This document shows positions 45,440 through 56,945 of a stretch of 64,000 nucleotides of DNA, piece by piece. The DNA lies in the NCBI GenBank assembly GCA_021014945.1, contig MU266415.1:1-64000 (forward strand), in the 5' to 3' direction. Every line of letters starts with the position of its first letter. The first letter of the stretch is position 1. Position numbers and translations under genes: made by a program. The stretch comes from Leucogyrophana mollusca. Its lineage: Eukaryota > Basidiomycota > Agaricomycetes > Boletales. The notes below the pieces were generated by a model. That model ran no database searches, had not been told where the DNA came from, and was given only the letters and a program-made list of their open reading frames with translations.

Positions 45440-45842
45440 GTTGCTCAGTGAGGATGTACTAGTTGGCTCGAGCTTGGGCTACTGTCCAGCTGAAGGTTAA
45501 AGACAGAGTTCTGTGCAAGGCTAAGCTCAAGTCGCGCACAAGTGCCATGGTGCCACGGCCGGCCCACTTGTCCTGGAACTCCGGCGTTTCCCACTGCTAT
45601 CGCTTGGATGGTCCTTCCGTTTAGCATTTTCACGTGTTTCTCGCTCTATGCTTACTTGTGAGGGGCTCAATGTCATTTCATGGCGCTATTTATCATCCAG
45701 TAAAACGCAATAGTTAGTCTGACCACAGAAGTGGGGTTAGATATAGGTATAAGTGAGTTAATACATTGGTACATAGGCAGACCGGGCAGTTAATTAGCCT
45801 CTAACATAGTTCTTGCACCTCCATGAGTGAGAGGCATTAGAG
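45440..45842. other. Intergenic region between two minus-strand genes
   Basis: Promoter of the dehydrogenase gene at the left and 3' flank of the RAD16-like gene at the right. No gene is seen. Confidence 0.4.
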
Positions 45843-48800
45843 CTAGAGGGAAACACGATTTAATATGTTATCTCGTGAGTGGTAAGAGCGACAAACCCTG
45901 AATAAAAATCCGAGCTGAAGGGATATATGGTCAGCAAACAAAAAGACAGCAGGGAATCGCCACCTACATCCTCGGGCGTCAATCGCCCCATGGCCTGTAG
46001 TCAGCGTCAGTGCTAATCCGGCGGATGTTATCAACGAGGAGGCGTACGGAATCATCAGTAGAGAGGGTGGCATCTACCATCGCAGATTTCTTTTCCTGGA
46101 GCTATCACACTGGTGAGCTTCAAGCAAACACGGAAATACTAGTCCCCTCCCTACCTGAACGATACGGCTTTCAATGCTGTCCTCGACGACAAGCTTGGTG
46201 GCAGTGACAGGTCGGTGCTGTCCTAGACGATGAATACGATCCATGGCCTCTGGGGTGTGGGATGATTAGCATGTGTAAGCGCGAACAGGTACATTGGCAC
46301 TAACGGTATTCAACCTGTGAAATATTGCGTCAGGAGCAGTGATAAACTTAGGAGAAAGGGGAGTATCCTACCGCCGGGTTCCACCAACTATCCATCAAAT
46401 ACACACGCGAGGCCTCAGTCAAATTGAGTGCCACACCGCCAGCCTTTAAGGAAACCAGGAAAACAGTGACATGAACATTGTTCACTGACGAAAGTTTGTC
46501 AGGTAATAGGTAATTGGAATGAGTAGCCCCACGTACTGAAATATTGGATAGTGGCGTCTCTGGCCTGCGGAGACATGGTTCCTTCAAGTCGACAGATCTA
46601 AAATCGTTTTAGGTGGTAGAGTGGTTACCAAGAACGGACCGGAGACTTGCCTGGAAGCCCGCTTTCTGCAGCCGGTACGCAATGAGGTCCAGGAAGTTCA
46701 CGAATTGGCTGAACACGAGGCTCTTTGTCGTACTATCTTGCATTCTTAAATTCGACAGCTCCTCGACAAGGGCCTCTATCTTCGATGACGAGCGCCATGT
46801 GTCTAGGTTCAGACGTCCCAGGATACCTTGGCGTGCGGAAGGCACGTTTGCCGCAAGCTCCAGTGCAGGAGCTTCGAGATCAATGGTTAGTGGCAAATGA
46901 CACACTGGGCACTCCGGCTGGCGGCACGACATCGAATGAGTAGCGGTTAAAGGGTGAAAAGCTGGCTAACGGACCGAAATGTCTCCAACTGTGCTCAGAT
47001 ACTGTTTGATGCACTCGCGGTCGAAAATATGTCGGCACTTCGCTTGGATGGCGTCTTCGGCGATGTCGTTACACAAACGGCAGACCGTTGCCTCCCCTGG
47101 TTCATCGCTTCCTAGGAACTTATTACCGTTGGTCTTGCTTCTGAGGACAAGATCAGGGTGGCAAGCCATTTGCCGCATGCGTGTTAGTCTGCAGAGCGCG
47201 GGAGCTTGTGTAAAAGGACGACGTCTGAATGTAAAATGGCACTTACAAACTGAAAATGTTCGAATAGTCTGGGAAGCGTGTATCAGATAGGGTAAGTAGA
47301 ATGAATGAAAGGGCTTACTGTTCAAGACAGTCCCCGAGTCGACATAAGTGCTGAATTGGCGCTTTGCATCTGAGAATAAAGATGTATACAGCTCTTTTTC
47401 TTCGGGACTGAAGTAGTCCCTCCGAACGACGACCGTTCGTGGTGGAAGACCAAGGTCGTCCGCTCTTTGGATCTGGGAGTAATTAATTAGTGCTCATGTT
47501 CTCCAAGTACCAGATGTAGCGCTCACCTTGGTCCTGCGAAGCATCATTCTGTCCAGGAGGATGCGCAGCTTCTTAAAAGCCCATTTGCCTGGCCCAGCAA
47601 TACCATGTTTTTGTATGGGTGTCAGGATCTCATTGTTCCAGAAACAGGTCTGTGGAATTAATCATTAATGACTTGTGCTAAACACCATATTTGAGAGCAA
47701 TACACGTACGTGCTGCATCGGGCTGTGACCACAATCTACATGTAGATGGTGAGTAACAGGGTAACGTAGGCGGTGAACCCAGAAGAAATAAACATGCCAT
47801 CACAACTCTTCCTGTCGCTGAATCGCCAGTGCAATGACTTGCAATCACATTTCTTGCCTGTACAACCAGTTTGTCAGTGGTTAATTTCCCATGCAAGTTT
47901 AAACTTACAGAAGTAGTATGAAAATGGGTCGCCACCCAAAAATCGCACGAGACTGTACAGCTCTCCAACGCGGTTCTGCAAGGGAGTCCCAGAGAGACAC
48001 CACTTGTAGGAGCTCTGGAGCTCGAAACACGCCTTGGCGGTGTTGGTGGCACGTTCTTTGATGTTATGGGCCTCGTCAAGCTGTGGTAGGCGTCCGGTGA
48101 GCATTCCGGTCGCGATGTTTGACGACTTGACTGGCACTTACAATGATCCGGTTCCATTTGATCCGGTGGAGGGGTGATGGCTCCTTAATGATAAGTCCTT
48201 TGCGTTTGAAGCCGCTTTGCTGCTTTCGGAAGCAGCTCTCCAGCACGGAGTACGTGGTTAAAACCTGATACTAGTAGTAAGTATAGTAAGGTGTACGAGA
48301 ACGGTACTGGCATACCACATCATATTTCTGGAGCTCTTCAATATCGCTAGCGCGGGAAGCACCGTGCCAGACAAGAACATTCATTCCCTCTGTGTGTGCA
48401 TTGATCTCGTTCCGCCACTGCATGACAGCCACAGTAGGACTAAGCAGGTTGGTGAGAAACCTGCTCGTGGAGAGGGTTGCGAAATAACATACGCGACAAC
48501 GAGGTTGGGCTTCTTCAAGTCAGATACAAAGAGCGATATAATCTGGATCGTTTTTCCCATTCTGTGATATGAATGGTAGTCAGCGCCGCCCAATGGGAAG
48601 ATTATAAAGGATGCTACCCCATCTCATCCTATTCCAAAATTGAGAGGCCAAGCGTTAGCTTTGTCAATTAGAAATGCAAAAGACACGACACCAACCGCTA
48701 ACATGCCTCCGGACCAGATGCCTTTCTCCTGCTTTCGCATCCAGAACAAACTCTCCAGCTGGAATGGCAGTAGAGTGACTTTCAAGCCAGGAGGCTGCTC

Positions 48801-50043
48801 CGCTTTCACCGGAATAGGGACAGAGACATTCGCTTCGAGGTCACCCCAAACATCCCGAAGCTCAGGATGGTGCAAACGAAGTGCTAAACCTGACTTCTCT
48901 GCCTGAAACAAATTGAAAAAACGTGCTCCCTTCAAGCTTAGGAGAAAACACGTACATATGTGAGCCTACGCCCAAGCTCTTCCATCAAGGCTATTTCATC
49001 TTGCCTGATTTCTTTCTTCTGGGCGGCCGCTTCCCGTCGCAACTGTCTATGGTGCTCCCGCCTTTCGAGATGGGTCATGTCTTTCAAAGCTTTGGCTTGG
49101 GTTCTCGGAGCAGCCTTCGCCTTTCCTTTACCCTTGCCTATTGACTGCGCAAGCGGTTCGTCATCCGATAATTCCAGCTCAGAAAGCTCGGATTCAGAAC
49201 CAGGATCGAAGGCGTCCATCTCTTCTTGATACTCGTCTTCGCTGGAAAGATGGGCACGACCTTTACCGTTAGCTCTAGTCTTGAGCCTGCGCTCGGCTGC
49301 GGCGGCACGACGGGTAGCCGTGGGATTGACAACCTGGATCGCTCTCGAGGAAGAGCCAATGCCTGCACTTTCTTGGGCTTCAAGGCGTGCAGTCTGGTGT
49401 GAGAGCTCGAGGGCAGTTTGAAGCATGAGTTCTTCGTCTGCCTCAGAGTCTTCGCCCTCGGAACCAGGAACAACGGAAGACTTTACTCTGGAGCGAAGTG
49501 GGAGATCATCACCGGCGTCGAACTCGGACCCGCTTCCCTCAGACTCGTCGATAGAGCGTTGCTCATCGTATTCAAGGTCATCATTAGACACTAACTCGTC
49601 GTCGTCGCCATTGGCCTGGGACTTCGGTGTCGTTCTCCCTTTCCCTTTTCCTTTGTTCGTGGCGGTAACATGTGTTGTTAACTGTTTGAGGCACTCAGTA
49701 ACTTGTTTCGAAGGCCAGCGAGCTTGTTTCATCTTGCCTTTTTCTTCTTGGTAACCTTGCGAACCGGTATCTCGACGTAGACATCGTTTTCCAAGGCTCT
49801 TCTCTTGACTGTCATCCTCGCTGCGACGTCCTCTTCATCACTTGCTTTGCGCTTTCTCATACTCCTCTTGACAGCCGCGGTTTTTGCCACTGGTATTTTC
49901 ACCTCTTGCTCGCCGTCGGATGTTAAAGGGGTTTCAGGTTCGACGGAGTTTTCGTTGCTTAGAAGGGACAATGCCGTTGTCGGTGTTCCCGAGGCAGTAG
50001 TCGAAGACTGGGCGCTGGCAGCGCTCTTCCTCGTCCGCACCAT
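45843..50043 (-). CDS. RAD16-type SNF2 ATPase with RING finger (global-genome repair), 22 exons
   Basis: Minus strand, 5' to 3': 49756-50043, 48956-49681, 48696-48902, 48619-48629, 48493-48561, 48316-48439, 48142-48264, 47909-48080, 47798-47857, 47710-47735, 47527-47649, 47319-47472, 47247-47268, 46975-47188, 46651-46917, 46537-46597, 46372-46484, 46305-46314, 46155-46249, 46048-46101, 45968-45994 and 45843-45914; 1005 residues. The N-terminus is acidic/basic low complexity. SNF2 motifs: DEMGMGKT (I), DEAH (II), LSGTPLQNR (III), [29 protein letters not shown] Cys-rich insert ([19 protein letters not shown]) and a RING (CRLCND to CPVCHLPL) sit between the ATPase lobes as in Rad16. In yeast Rad16 acts with Rad7 in repair of silent DNA. 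The first intron (49682-49755, GTTACC donor) is uncertain. Confidence 0.92.
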
Positions 50044-51260
50044 TGTGAAACAGCGTGAAGATGTGTGCAAGCCAAAAACAAGGGGCAAGACGACTCAGAA
50101 AAATTGCTGCGCGCCAAAGCGCGGTGACGCGTGAACGCGTGGAAACCTTAACTCTATTCATTGGTGGCGTGAGAGTCGGCACGTGAGAGGAACACCACCG
50201 CCACAAGCGCGACGAAAGGCCCTTTGAAAGCATCGCGAGCGCGGTGATTATGGCTGGTTTTTCAGGTACTGCTCAGAGCAGGAGTCGGACATTTCGAGAT
50301 GCAAACTGCGTGGCAGTTTAGCCCACACACTGTGGCTTTGCAGGGACTTGCATTCTGAATTTGGTCTTGACATATTTGTTGTGTCATGTGACATGTTATT
50401 TGGAGTTTCGAATGGCTCTTTGACTCTTGAGTGGTCGAACTTCAGAAGCCTCTTGTCCTTGGACCATACAATTAGGCAGCTAAGTGCTACACGCTACACC
50501 TGAGTGCTCATGGCACACCAATGAAACGATGATCAAGCTTATATATTTGGGGCACTCTTCACTGGACGGCATGTTCGAGAGATCGACGAAAATGATCTAC
50601 ATACAGCAAAGCAACAGACGGTCCTCCATCGACTTGGGCAACGAAAAATACGCAGATTTTTGGGCCGTCAGTCCCTCGTTTGGCTCGTGGGGGTGAATCA
50701 AACAAAACTCCATGGAAGCTAGGCAAAACGCCTGCATCCAACAAAGGTTGACCGTATCTGGTTCATATAAGTATGCGACGACCACTCACGTTTTGTTATT
50801 GCGGCGCCTACTCCGTTACCTTGTGTAGGTCACTCAGCGCCGGGCCGCCGATCTCACATTGCCGATTCACCTGGACCGTCTCGCCTACTCTCGGTCCGCT
50901 TGTCTTTCCGAGCATATCACGACTATAGGTACAGGAGTTTAGTGAGTCAGTGGTTCACAATAAACTACGCCACGAGCTGCCCTCGCTGGAGTTCTTCGGG
51001 TCCCTAAATTTGCATTGTGCTTTGCCTGCGTTCAGTACTCCAATCTCGAGTTTTTGCAGAGAATCTGAAGGCTTTTGCGCAACGACCCCATTCTACAGAA
51101 GCTTTCGGTCTGTGTGAGCTTAGCTCGGACGTAGTTTGCAATTTTTAGCCATTGTGTCTCCAGAACTCTTATGTGGATGAGCTTCCCAGTAGACTGCTGA
51201 CTATTGATAGGCCGCTATAAATGATTTGGAGGGTATGTCATGGAGCAAGCCGGAGTACAG
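50044..51260. other. Divergent upstream region of the RAD16-like and aldolase genes
   Basis: About 1.2 kb without supported exons, long for this dense half of the window. It probably includes far-upstream control sequence of the highly expressed aldolase gene. Confidence 0.35.
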
Positions 51261-51267
51261 TATATAT
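51261..51267 (+). promoter_or_regulatory. TATA box of the aldolase gene
   Basis: TATATAT, 104 bp before the ATG, in line with a strongly expressed glycolytic gene. Confidence 0.55.
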
Positions 51268-51364
51268 CCGTTACAAACAAAAGGCGTCACCGGGTTCTCG
51301 CAACACTTGTCTCAAGTTCCCCTCATACCAATCGTCACGACTGCAAGTGAATACAAAGTCTATC

Positions 51365-52980
51365 ATGGGTGTCCTCGATATTGTTCCAGTAAGTGAATGC
51401 CATTGACCTGGCGCGACCTGTATTTACTTAGCGTTGATCAGGCAGGTGTTTTGACTGGGGAGAATGTTCGCAAACTCTTCGATTATGCGAAGGAGAATAA
51501 CGTGCGTATACGAGCTCGTACGAAATAAACTAATTTGAGAAACTGTGTTCCTACGTTACTAGTTCGCTATTCCAGTGAGTATCGACATTGGTGCGACAGG
51601 AGATATCACTCACCCAAATATTTAGGCTATTGTAAGTAGAGCCCGACCTTTGACACTCGGACACCCTTAACTCTGTCTTGAGAATGTCACCTCATCGTCA
51701 ACCGCGAACGCGGTGCTCGAAGCCGCGAGGTGGGTCGTCTGCGAATGGTGCATAGTCCTTTTGGTTAAGCTGCATTCAATTTCAGAGACATTAAGTCCCC
51801 TATCATCATCCAGGTGTCTCAGGGCGGCAGTGCATACTTTGCTGGCAAAGGGCTTGCAAACGACAAGCAGCAGGCCTCTATCACAGGTGCTGTGGCAGCC
51901 GCTCTCCATGTCAGGACTGTTGCGAAGGAATATGGAGTGTGAGTAGCTCTTTTCTGGCTACAAGGTCACTTAGGGACGTACGACGTCAGCCCCGTAGTGA
52001 TGCATAGCGACCATTGTGCACACAAGCTCTTGCCCTGGTTCGAAGGAATGCTTGCCGCAGATGAAACATATTACAGGGAGCACAACGAACCCCTCTTTTC
52101 TTCCCACATGCTCGACCTTTCCGAGGAGCCTAAAGAGGAAAACATCGCTACCTGCGTAAAATACTTCAAGCGCATGGCGCCTCTTGGTCTCTGGCTCGAG
52201 ATGGAAATCGGCATTACCGGGGGCGAGGAAGATGGTGTCGATAACACCGGAGTTGATAATGCTAGCCTCTACACCCAGCCTGAGGATATCTGGGACGTGC
52301 ATAATGCGCTGAGCAAAGTCGGGAAGAACTTTAGTATCGCTGCTGGCTTTGGGAATGTCCACGGGGTGTATAAGCCTGGGAATGTCAGGTTGCGGCCCGA
52401 CTTGCTGGGTAAGCACCAGGCATACACAAGTGGGCAGCTTGGCGGAAGCCCGAAGCAGCCTCTGTGGGTGATACTGACTCGCTATATTATGTCCACGATT
52501 CAAAAGCTGTTACAGGTACCTCGTCTTCCACGGCGGATCTGGGTCTACGAAAGAAGAGATCAAGACCGCCGTCGTGAACGGTGTCGTGAAGATGAACGTT
52601 GACACCGGTGAGAATAGGGCGGAATGATGTTTTATTTTGCATGCTCACCGTCACCTAGACACGCAGTTCGCATATCTCGTTGGCATTAGGGTACGTACAG
52701 TAATATCTTGATCCCGGAACACCGTTTGCTCACCGGCGGGTTCATTAGGACTTTGTGGAGAAGCGAAAGGGCTATCTTCAATCTCAGGTTGGAAATCCCG
52801 AGGGTCCTGACAAACCCAACAAGAAGGTACACTGAAAAAGCAGCTCGTGCGTTGTCATGGCTTACACTTGACAAAATGCAGTACTACGACCCCCGGGTTT
52901 GGGTGCGCGAAGGAGAAAAAACCCTCGTCGAGCGTGTTAAGGAGGCATGCACAGATCTTGGAAACATCAGTGAGTACTAG
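51365..52980 (+). CDS. FBA1: Fructose-bisphosphate aldolase, class II
   Basis: Eleven exons: 51365-51388, 51442-51501, 51563-51574, 51626-51631, 51683-51729, 51786-51938, 51990-52463, 52516-52607, 52659-52690, 52749-52826 and 52882-52980; 358 residues, the normal fungal length. It cleaves fructose-1,6-bisphosphate into dihydroxyacetone phosphate and glyceraldehyde-3-phosphate with a zinc ion in the cytosol. Zinc and active-site parts: VVMHSDHCAHKLLPW, LEMEIGITGGEEDGVDN, AAGFGNVHGVYKPGN, LVFHGGSGSTKEEI and GVVKMNVDTDTQFA. Exons 3 and 4 are 12 and 6 nt (FAIP and AI of the conserved NFAIPAINVTS); without them the conserved N-terminal strand would be broken. A TATA box lies close upstream. Confidence 0.96.
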
Positions 52981-53511
52981 GTTCCCTTTCTTGGTTCTGT
53001 GACTTTACATTCGCGATGCTCATTCCATGGCAGACCGACTCTGATGTCTTGGTGCATGATGTCTCTGTCGACTCATAATAAGCGGGTAACGAGTAACTAG
53101 TCGACAAGAGGTCATAAGGCATTTAAATAGCTTGTAGAGTGAGCTCGTAAATAAGTAGAAGAAATAACAGTCCTTGTACGAGTAGTAAGTAATGCGGCGG
53201 AACTTAGAGCGTCATTAAACGATCATATACCCGAGTAGACCACGGGTCATTGTACGTGTCGCTTCTTGTTGCCTCAGCCCTAATGGGCAATGCGTATATG
53301 GGTGAGTAGAATAGGCATGCTTCTGTGGCGGATGATCGCACTAGGCGACGGTGGGGGGGGGGGGCCAGAAGGTGTGCTTGTGAGGGACGTAGGAGAACGT
53401 GGGTGTGCGTTAATTGGCCTTGGTCGGAGGGTGTGAAGGTTAGATAGCGCGTGGGTTTTATTGAATACATAATGGTTATTGCATAGTCGACCATCCTTAG
53501 CCAGATGCGTT
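52981..53511. other. Convergent 3' region with a 12-G run
   Basis: Between the aldolase and the large Ser/Pro-rich gene. An uninterrupted run of 12 G lies at 53353-53364. No gene is supported. Confidence 0.4.
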
Positions 53512-56239
53512 TTAGGTTGTCGAATCGGACTTGACGGGATGTAAGGGGGATGCAGGGAACAGATTGTTACTCCCATTCGTTGCGGTATTAATCTGGCTAA
53601 GAGATGAGCCGTCTTCAGTAGTGAAACCAAGTCCAGCAACAGTCCCCACTCCCAGCCTGGATCTTGCACCTCCATGGGAAGCAACGTAACTAGGAGAGGG
53701 TTGTAGCGGGGACAGTAGTTCTCGAACAGCAGCACTGTGAGATGTATGGGAAGCATTGTGCTGTTGCGACTGCTGCACTGCAACTTGACTGGATTGAAGG
53801 GACATTGCCTGTCCGTGCCTTTCAGAAGAGACCCGGTGCCGACCTTGATATAGTTCAGAATCCTGGCAATGTAAATGTTCCGCATCGTGGGGGTAGCTAG
53901 ACCGGTGTTGCCCACCATCTTGCAACTGTGAGACGTCGAAGGGCTGCGAGGGATCCAAGTAGGTGCCGAGAGATACCGGTTCTGGTTGACCACCTGCGAC
54001 CTGTGCTGGGGCAATTGGTTCGCTAGAATCGTCCCCCCGCGCTGGGGAAACGGCGGCATTTCTGTCGCGCGGATCTACGAGACCATCCGCGAGGTCCCTA
54101 GTCATCAGAAGACCCATGCTACTCACGAGATCGTTGATTAGTTCGCTTATCACATCGTCTTCCTCGATCCCATCGTTCGACGCAGCATCTCTCAGGGGTT
54201 CATCCGCCCCGCTGGCCAAGCTATCAGCGATACTATGCCCACCTGATGGGTGAGAGGGATGAGAAGAGTGGTTCGCGGGCGTCACGGGTCGTGACCCTCG
54301 CAACGCCGTGGGCGCCTGTCTTCCGCGATCTATGGTGGCTGACGGATCGGCAAGTGGGGTAAGCGACCTCAAAGGACAACCTATATGACTTGAAGGCGGC
54401 AACGGAATAGGGTGTGACGAGGGGGGGTGTTCGGGTTTGGGGCGAGAGGGCTGAAGTGGGGAGATGCGAGAAGACGATATCACGGCACGCTGCGGTTCCT
54501 CGCTCGTATCACTCGCCATAGAGAGAGCGTCATCGGATAAGCTGGAGGAATCATGGGTGTATATCGTCGACACCGCTGGAGAGACGGGTGACACAGGTAA
54601 CATCCGGCCTTCATCTGCAGAGTTTTGCAAGCTGCGGGAGTGACCAAGCAATGCAACGTGAGCAGGATCCGAGAGTGTCGCCGACTGGGGGGAGAGCGGG
54701 GGTTCTTCCCGAGTCAAATCGCTCGTAGAAGCGGGTGGATGGGAAGGAAGTGGTGTAGCAGCCCAATGATCGTGGGCCAGGGACCCAATTGAAGAAGGTG
54801 CAGAAGGGGCAGTGGGCGAGGAGATAGATGGATGGTGTCTTGGTCGCGAAGGAGGGCGAGGGCCAGACACGGGTTTGGGGTTTCGCTGTCGGATGCGACG
54901 CGTCGGCGGGGGAGGCTCCAGTGGGCTCAGCGGCAAAGGAGCCGGGTCGCGGATTGTGTAAGCGGGTGCCCCTTCGGGTGTGGCGGATCTAGACGAGCTA
55001 GGGGAGTACACCAGGGGTTCCCTGTATGCTCGATGCTCTGCCTGCAGAGTAGCGGTTCTTGTAACAGTTTGGGTTGACGTAGCAGTATTTTCAGGGCCGG
55101 AGCGTGGAGGCAGAAGCGTCTCATACTGTGGAGGACAAGGTGAGGGAAGTCTGGAAAGACCACCAGGGTTTAATGTCGACCGGACGTCATCACCATCCTC
55201 AGCTCCCACAGAAGGTTCGGCTCGCTCGTCTGAGGATGGGGGCGAGGATCCCGTGGCGGAAACGTCAAATGGTGAAGTCACGCGAGAGGCATCCACATTC
55301 TCAGTGGGTTCAAGGTTCAAAAAGGAGACTGACGGAGATGGACTGAGATCTTCTGGATGCGGCAACAACGATCTCGTGACCATGCTCATAGATCTTTCCA
55401 GTGGACGAGCCGCATAGAATATTGAAGAGGGGGACGCCAAAGGTTGATACGACGAAGCAGGGCGTGTCGTATGACGTATCGCGATGGGGTGGGAGAGGAT
55501 TTGGGATAGCCGAGGTCGTCCGCCGCAAGCAGGATCTTCCATTGTAACCCCACTCACTGGAGTGTATGAGTGAATCCCAAGCGGCGAGACGTTGCTTGGG
55601 ATTACCGGTGTAGAACCAATGTCTGAAGCCGACCCCTCTGTCTGGTGAGTGACAAGAACACGCGGGGACTGAGGGGAAAGCAGTCCACGTTCAATGTTGG
55701 GAACCGGGATGGTAAGTGGCAGCAATCCCGTCGAAGTGCAGGAGGTGCTCTGAGTATCGATTTCGGACAACCTCGGTGGACTACCAATGTCTGGCGGCAA
55801 GTCCAACAGAGGCTTGTTTGAAAAGGCACTCGCGTATAGTCGCTGAGCGTACGATGGTCCAGAAGCAGGGGCAGTAAAGGTAGGCTTGATTAGAGGCGCT
55901 GGACGTGTTACCGGTGTCCATGGGACATCGGATCGCTCGATAGTGTACTGTAGCCTCTTGGTTTGCCTCGCATCTGATGAGCGTCGGTCGCGAAGCATCT
56001 GGGTAACTGATGCAGACGTCCTACGTGCAGAGCGCTATCAGCAGCCGAATACAAAGTGCACTAAGGCCAAGAGATTGAGCAACAAACCTGGACGAGGTAT
56101 AGGATCTGTGCCAATCTATGAGACCGGGTGTCTTCTTGGTAATGGTTATTGATCCGAGTTGCACTCACCCACGACGGTCGTGCAGTAACGACCCGCTTTC
56201 TGATGGGCCTGCGTGGCCTGGAGACCTCGGTGAACTCAT
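53512..56239 (-). CDS. Large Ser/Pro-rich protein of unknown function, 873 residues
   Basis: Three exons on the minus strand: 56169-56239, 56088-56115 (28 nt) and 53512-56034, with two 53-bp introns. The joins give MSSPRSPGHAGPSESGSLL, then LAQILYLVQ, then RSARRTSASVTQML. An ATG inside exon 3 (55998) is the alternative start. The N-terminal 80 residues have some basic, possibly helical character. The rest is disordered in appearance: Ser, Pro and Thr dominate, with many SP/TP sites that could be phosphorylated, a short acidic helix (DDVISELINDLVSSMGLLM, about 670) and Gln/His-rich parts near the end. No domain recognised. It could be a scaffold or regulator; this is only a guess. Confidence 0.7.
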
Positions 56240-56945
56240 CTTCTGGTCAACAGTGACTTTGGAAAAGACATGAAACACTGAGATGGCCTAGTGGCTGGAG
56301 CTGCAACGGGCAGACAACGCCAGCCGATGTCATGCTTTATGTCAGTGTCACAGGTCGGTCTGAGGTGGGTTCTGCGGGGTGTGGCCTGGTGTGGCCTGGC
56401 GTGGCAGGGGATAGCGTCTCGGCTGCACTTTTGGCGGTGCCTTGTGAACAGCAACGTAGTACTGGAGTACTGGACTTGACGTTGTAGGTTTAGCAGTTTC
56501 ATGCTTGCGTACTATCACCATGGTATCGCATGAACACTGATCAACTGGCGTGCCGCCGCCCCGAATCCACCCAACATTCGGTGCTTATAGCAAGCAAGGT
56601 GGTCATGCTTATCAGATAAAGATGTGTGGTTCGATCCCAACACCATGAGCACATGCAGCTCAGGGATGTCCACTGCAGTCCATCGAGGCAACCAAGAGAA
56701 TGTTCCAAACGGTTCAGCTGAGTACATACATCCATAAAAATCGATACAAAACGATAGTGCCTGCAACATGAAGCTCGCGGACAGCCCGCCAATAGGATAT
56801 ACTGGTATGCGAACCAGTGTGGATGAGATATGACGAGATTCCAAGAAAAAAGAATGACCCAGAGTTCTACATGACATCGCTGGAGACAATGCGCAAGAGA
56901 ACGAATAAAACTCATATCCCCGGTGGTGCTCCATATGGAATAGGT
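56240..56945. other. Intergenic region with a tRNA-like stretch
   Basis: Promoter of the 873-residue protein gene at the left. At 56581-56652 lies a 72-nt stretch with tRNA-like features (see findings). No coding exon. CCTGGTGTGG/CCTGGCGTGG repeats occur at about 56382-56404. Confidence 0.35.
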
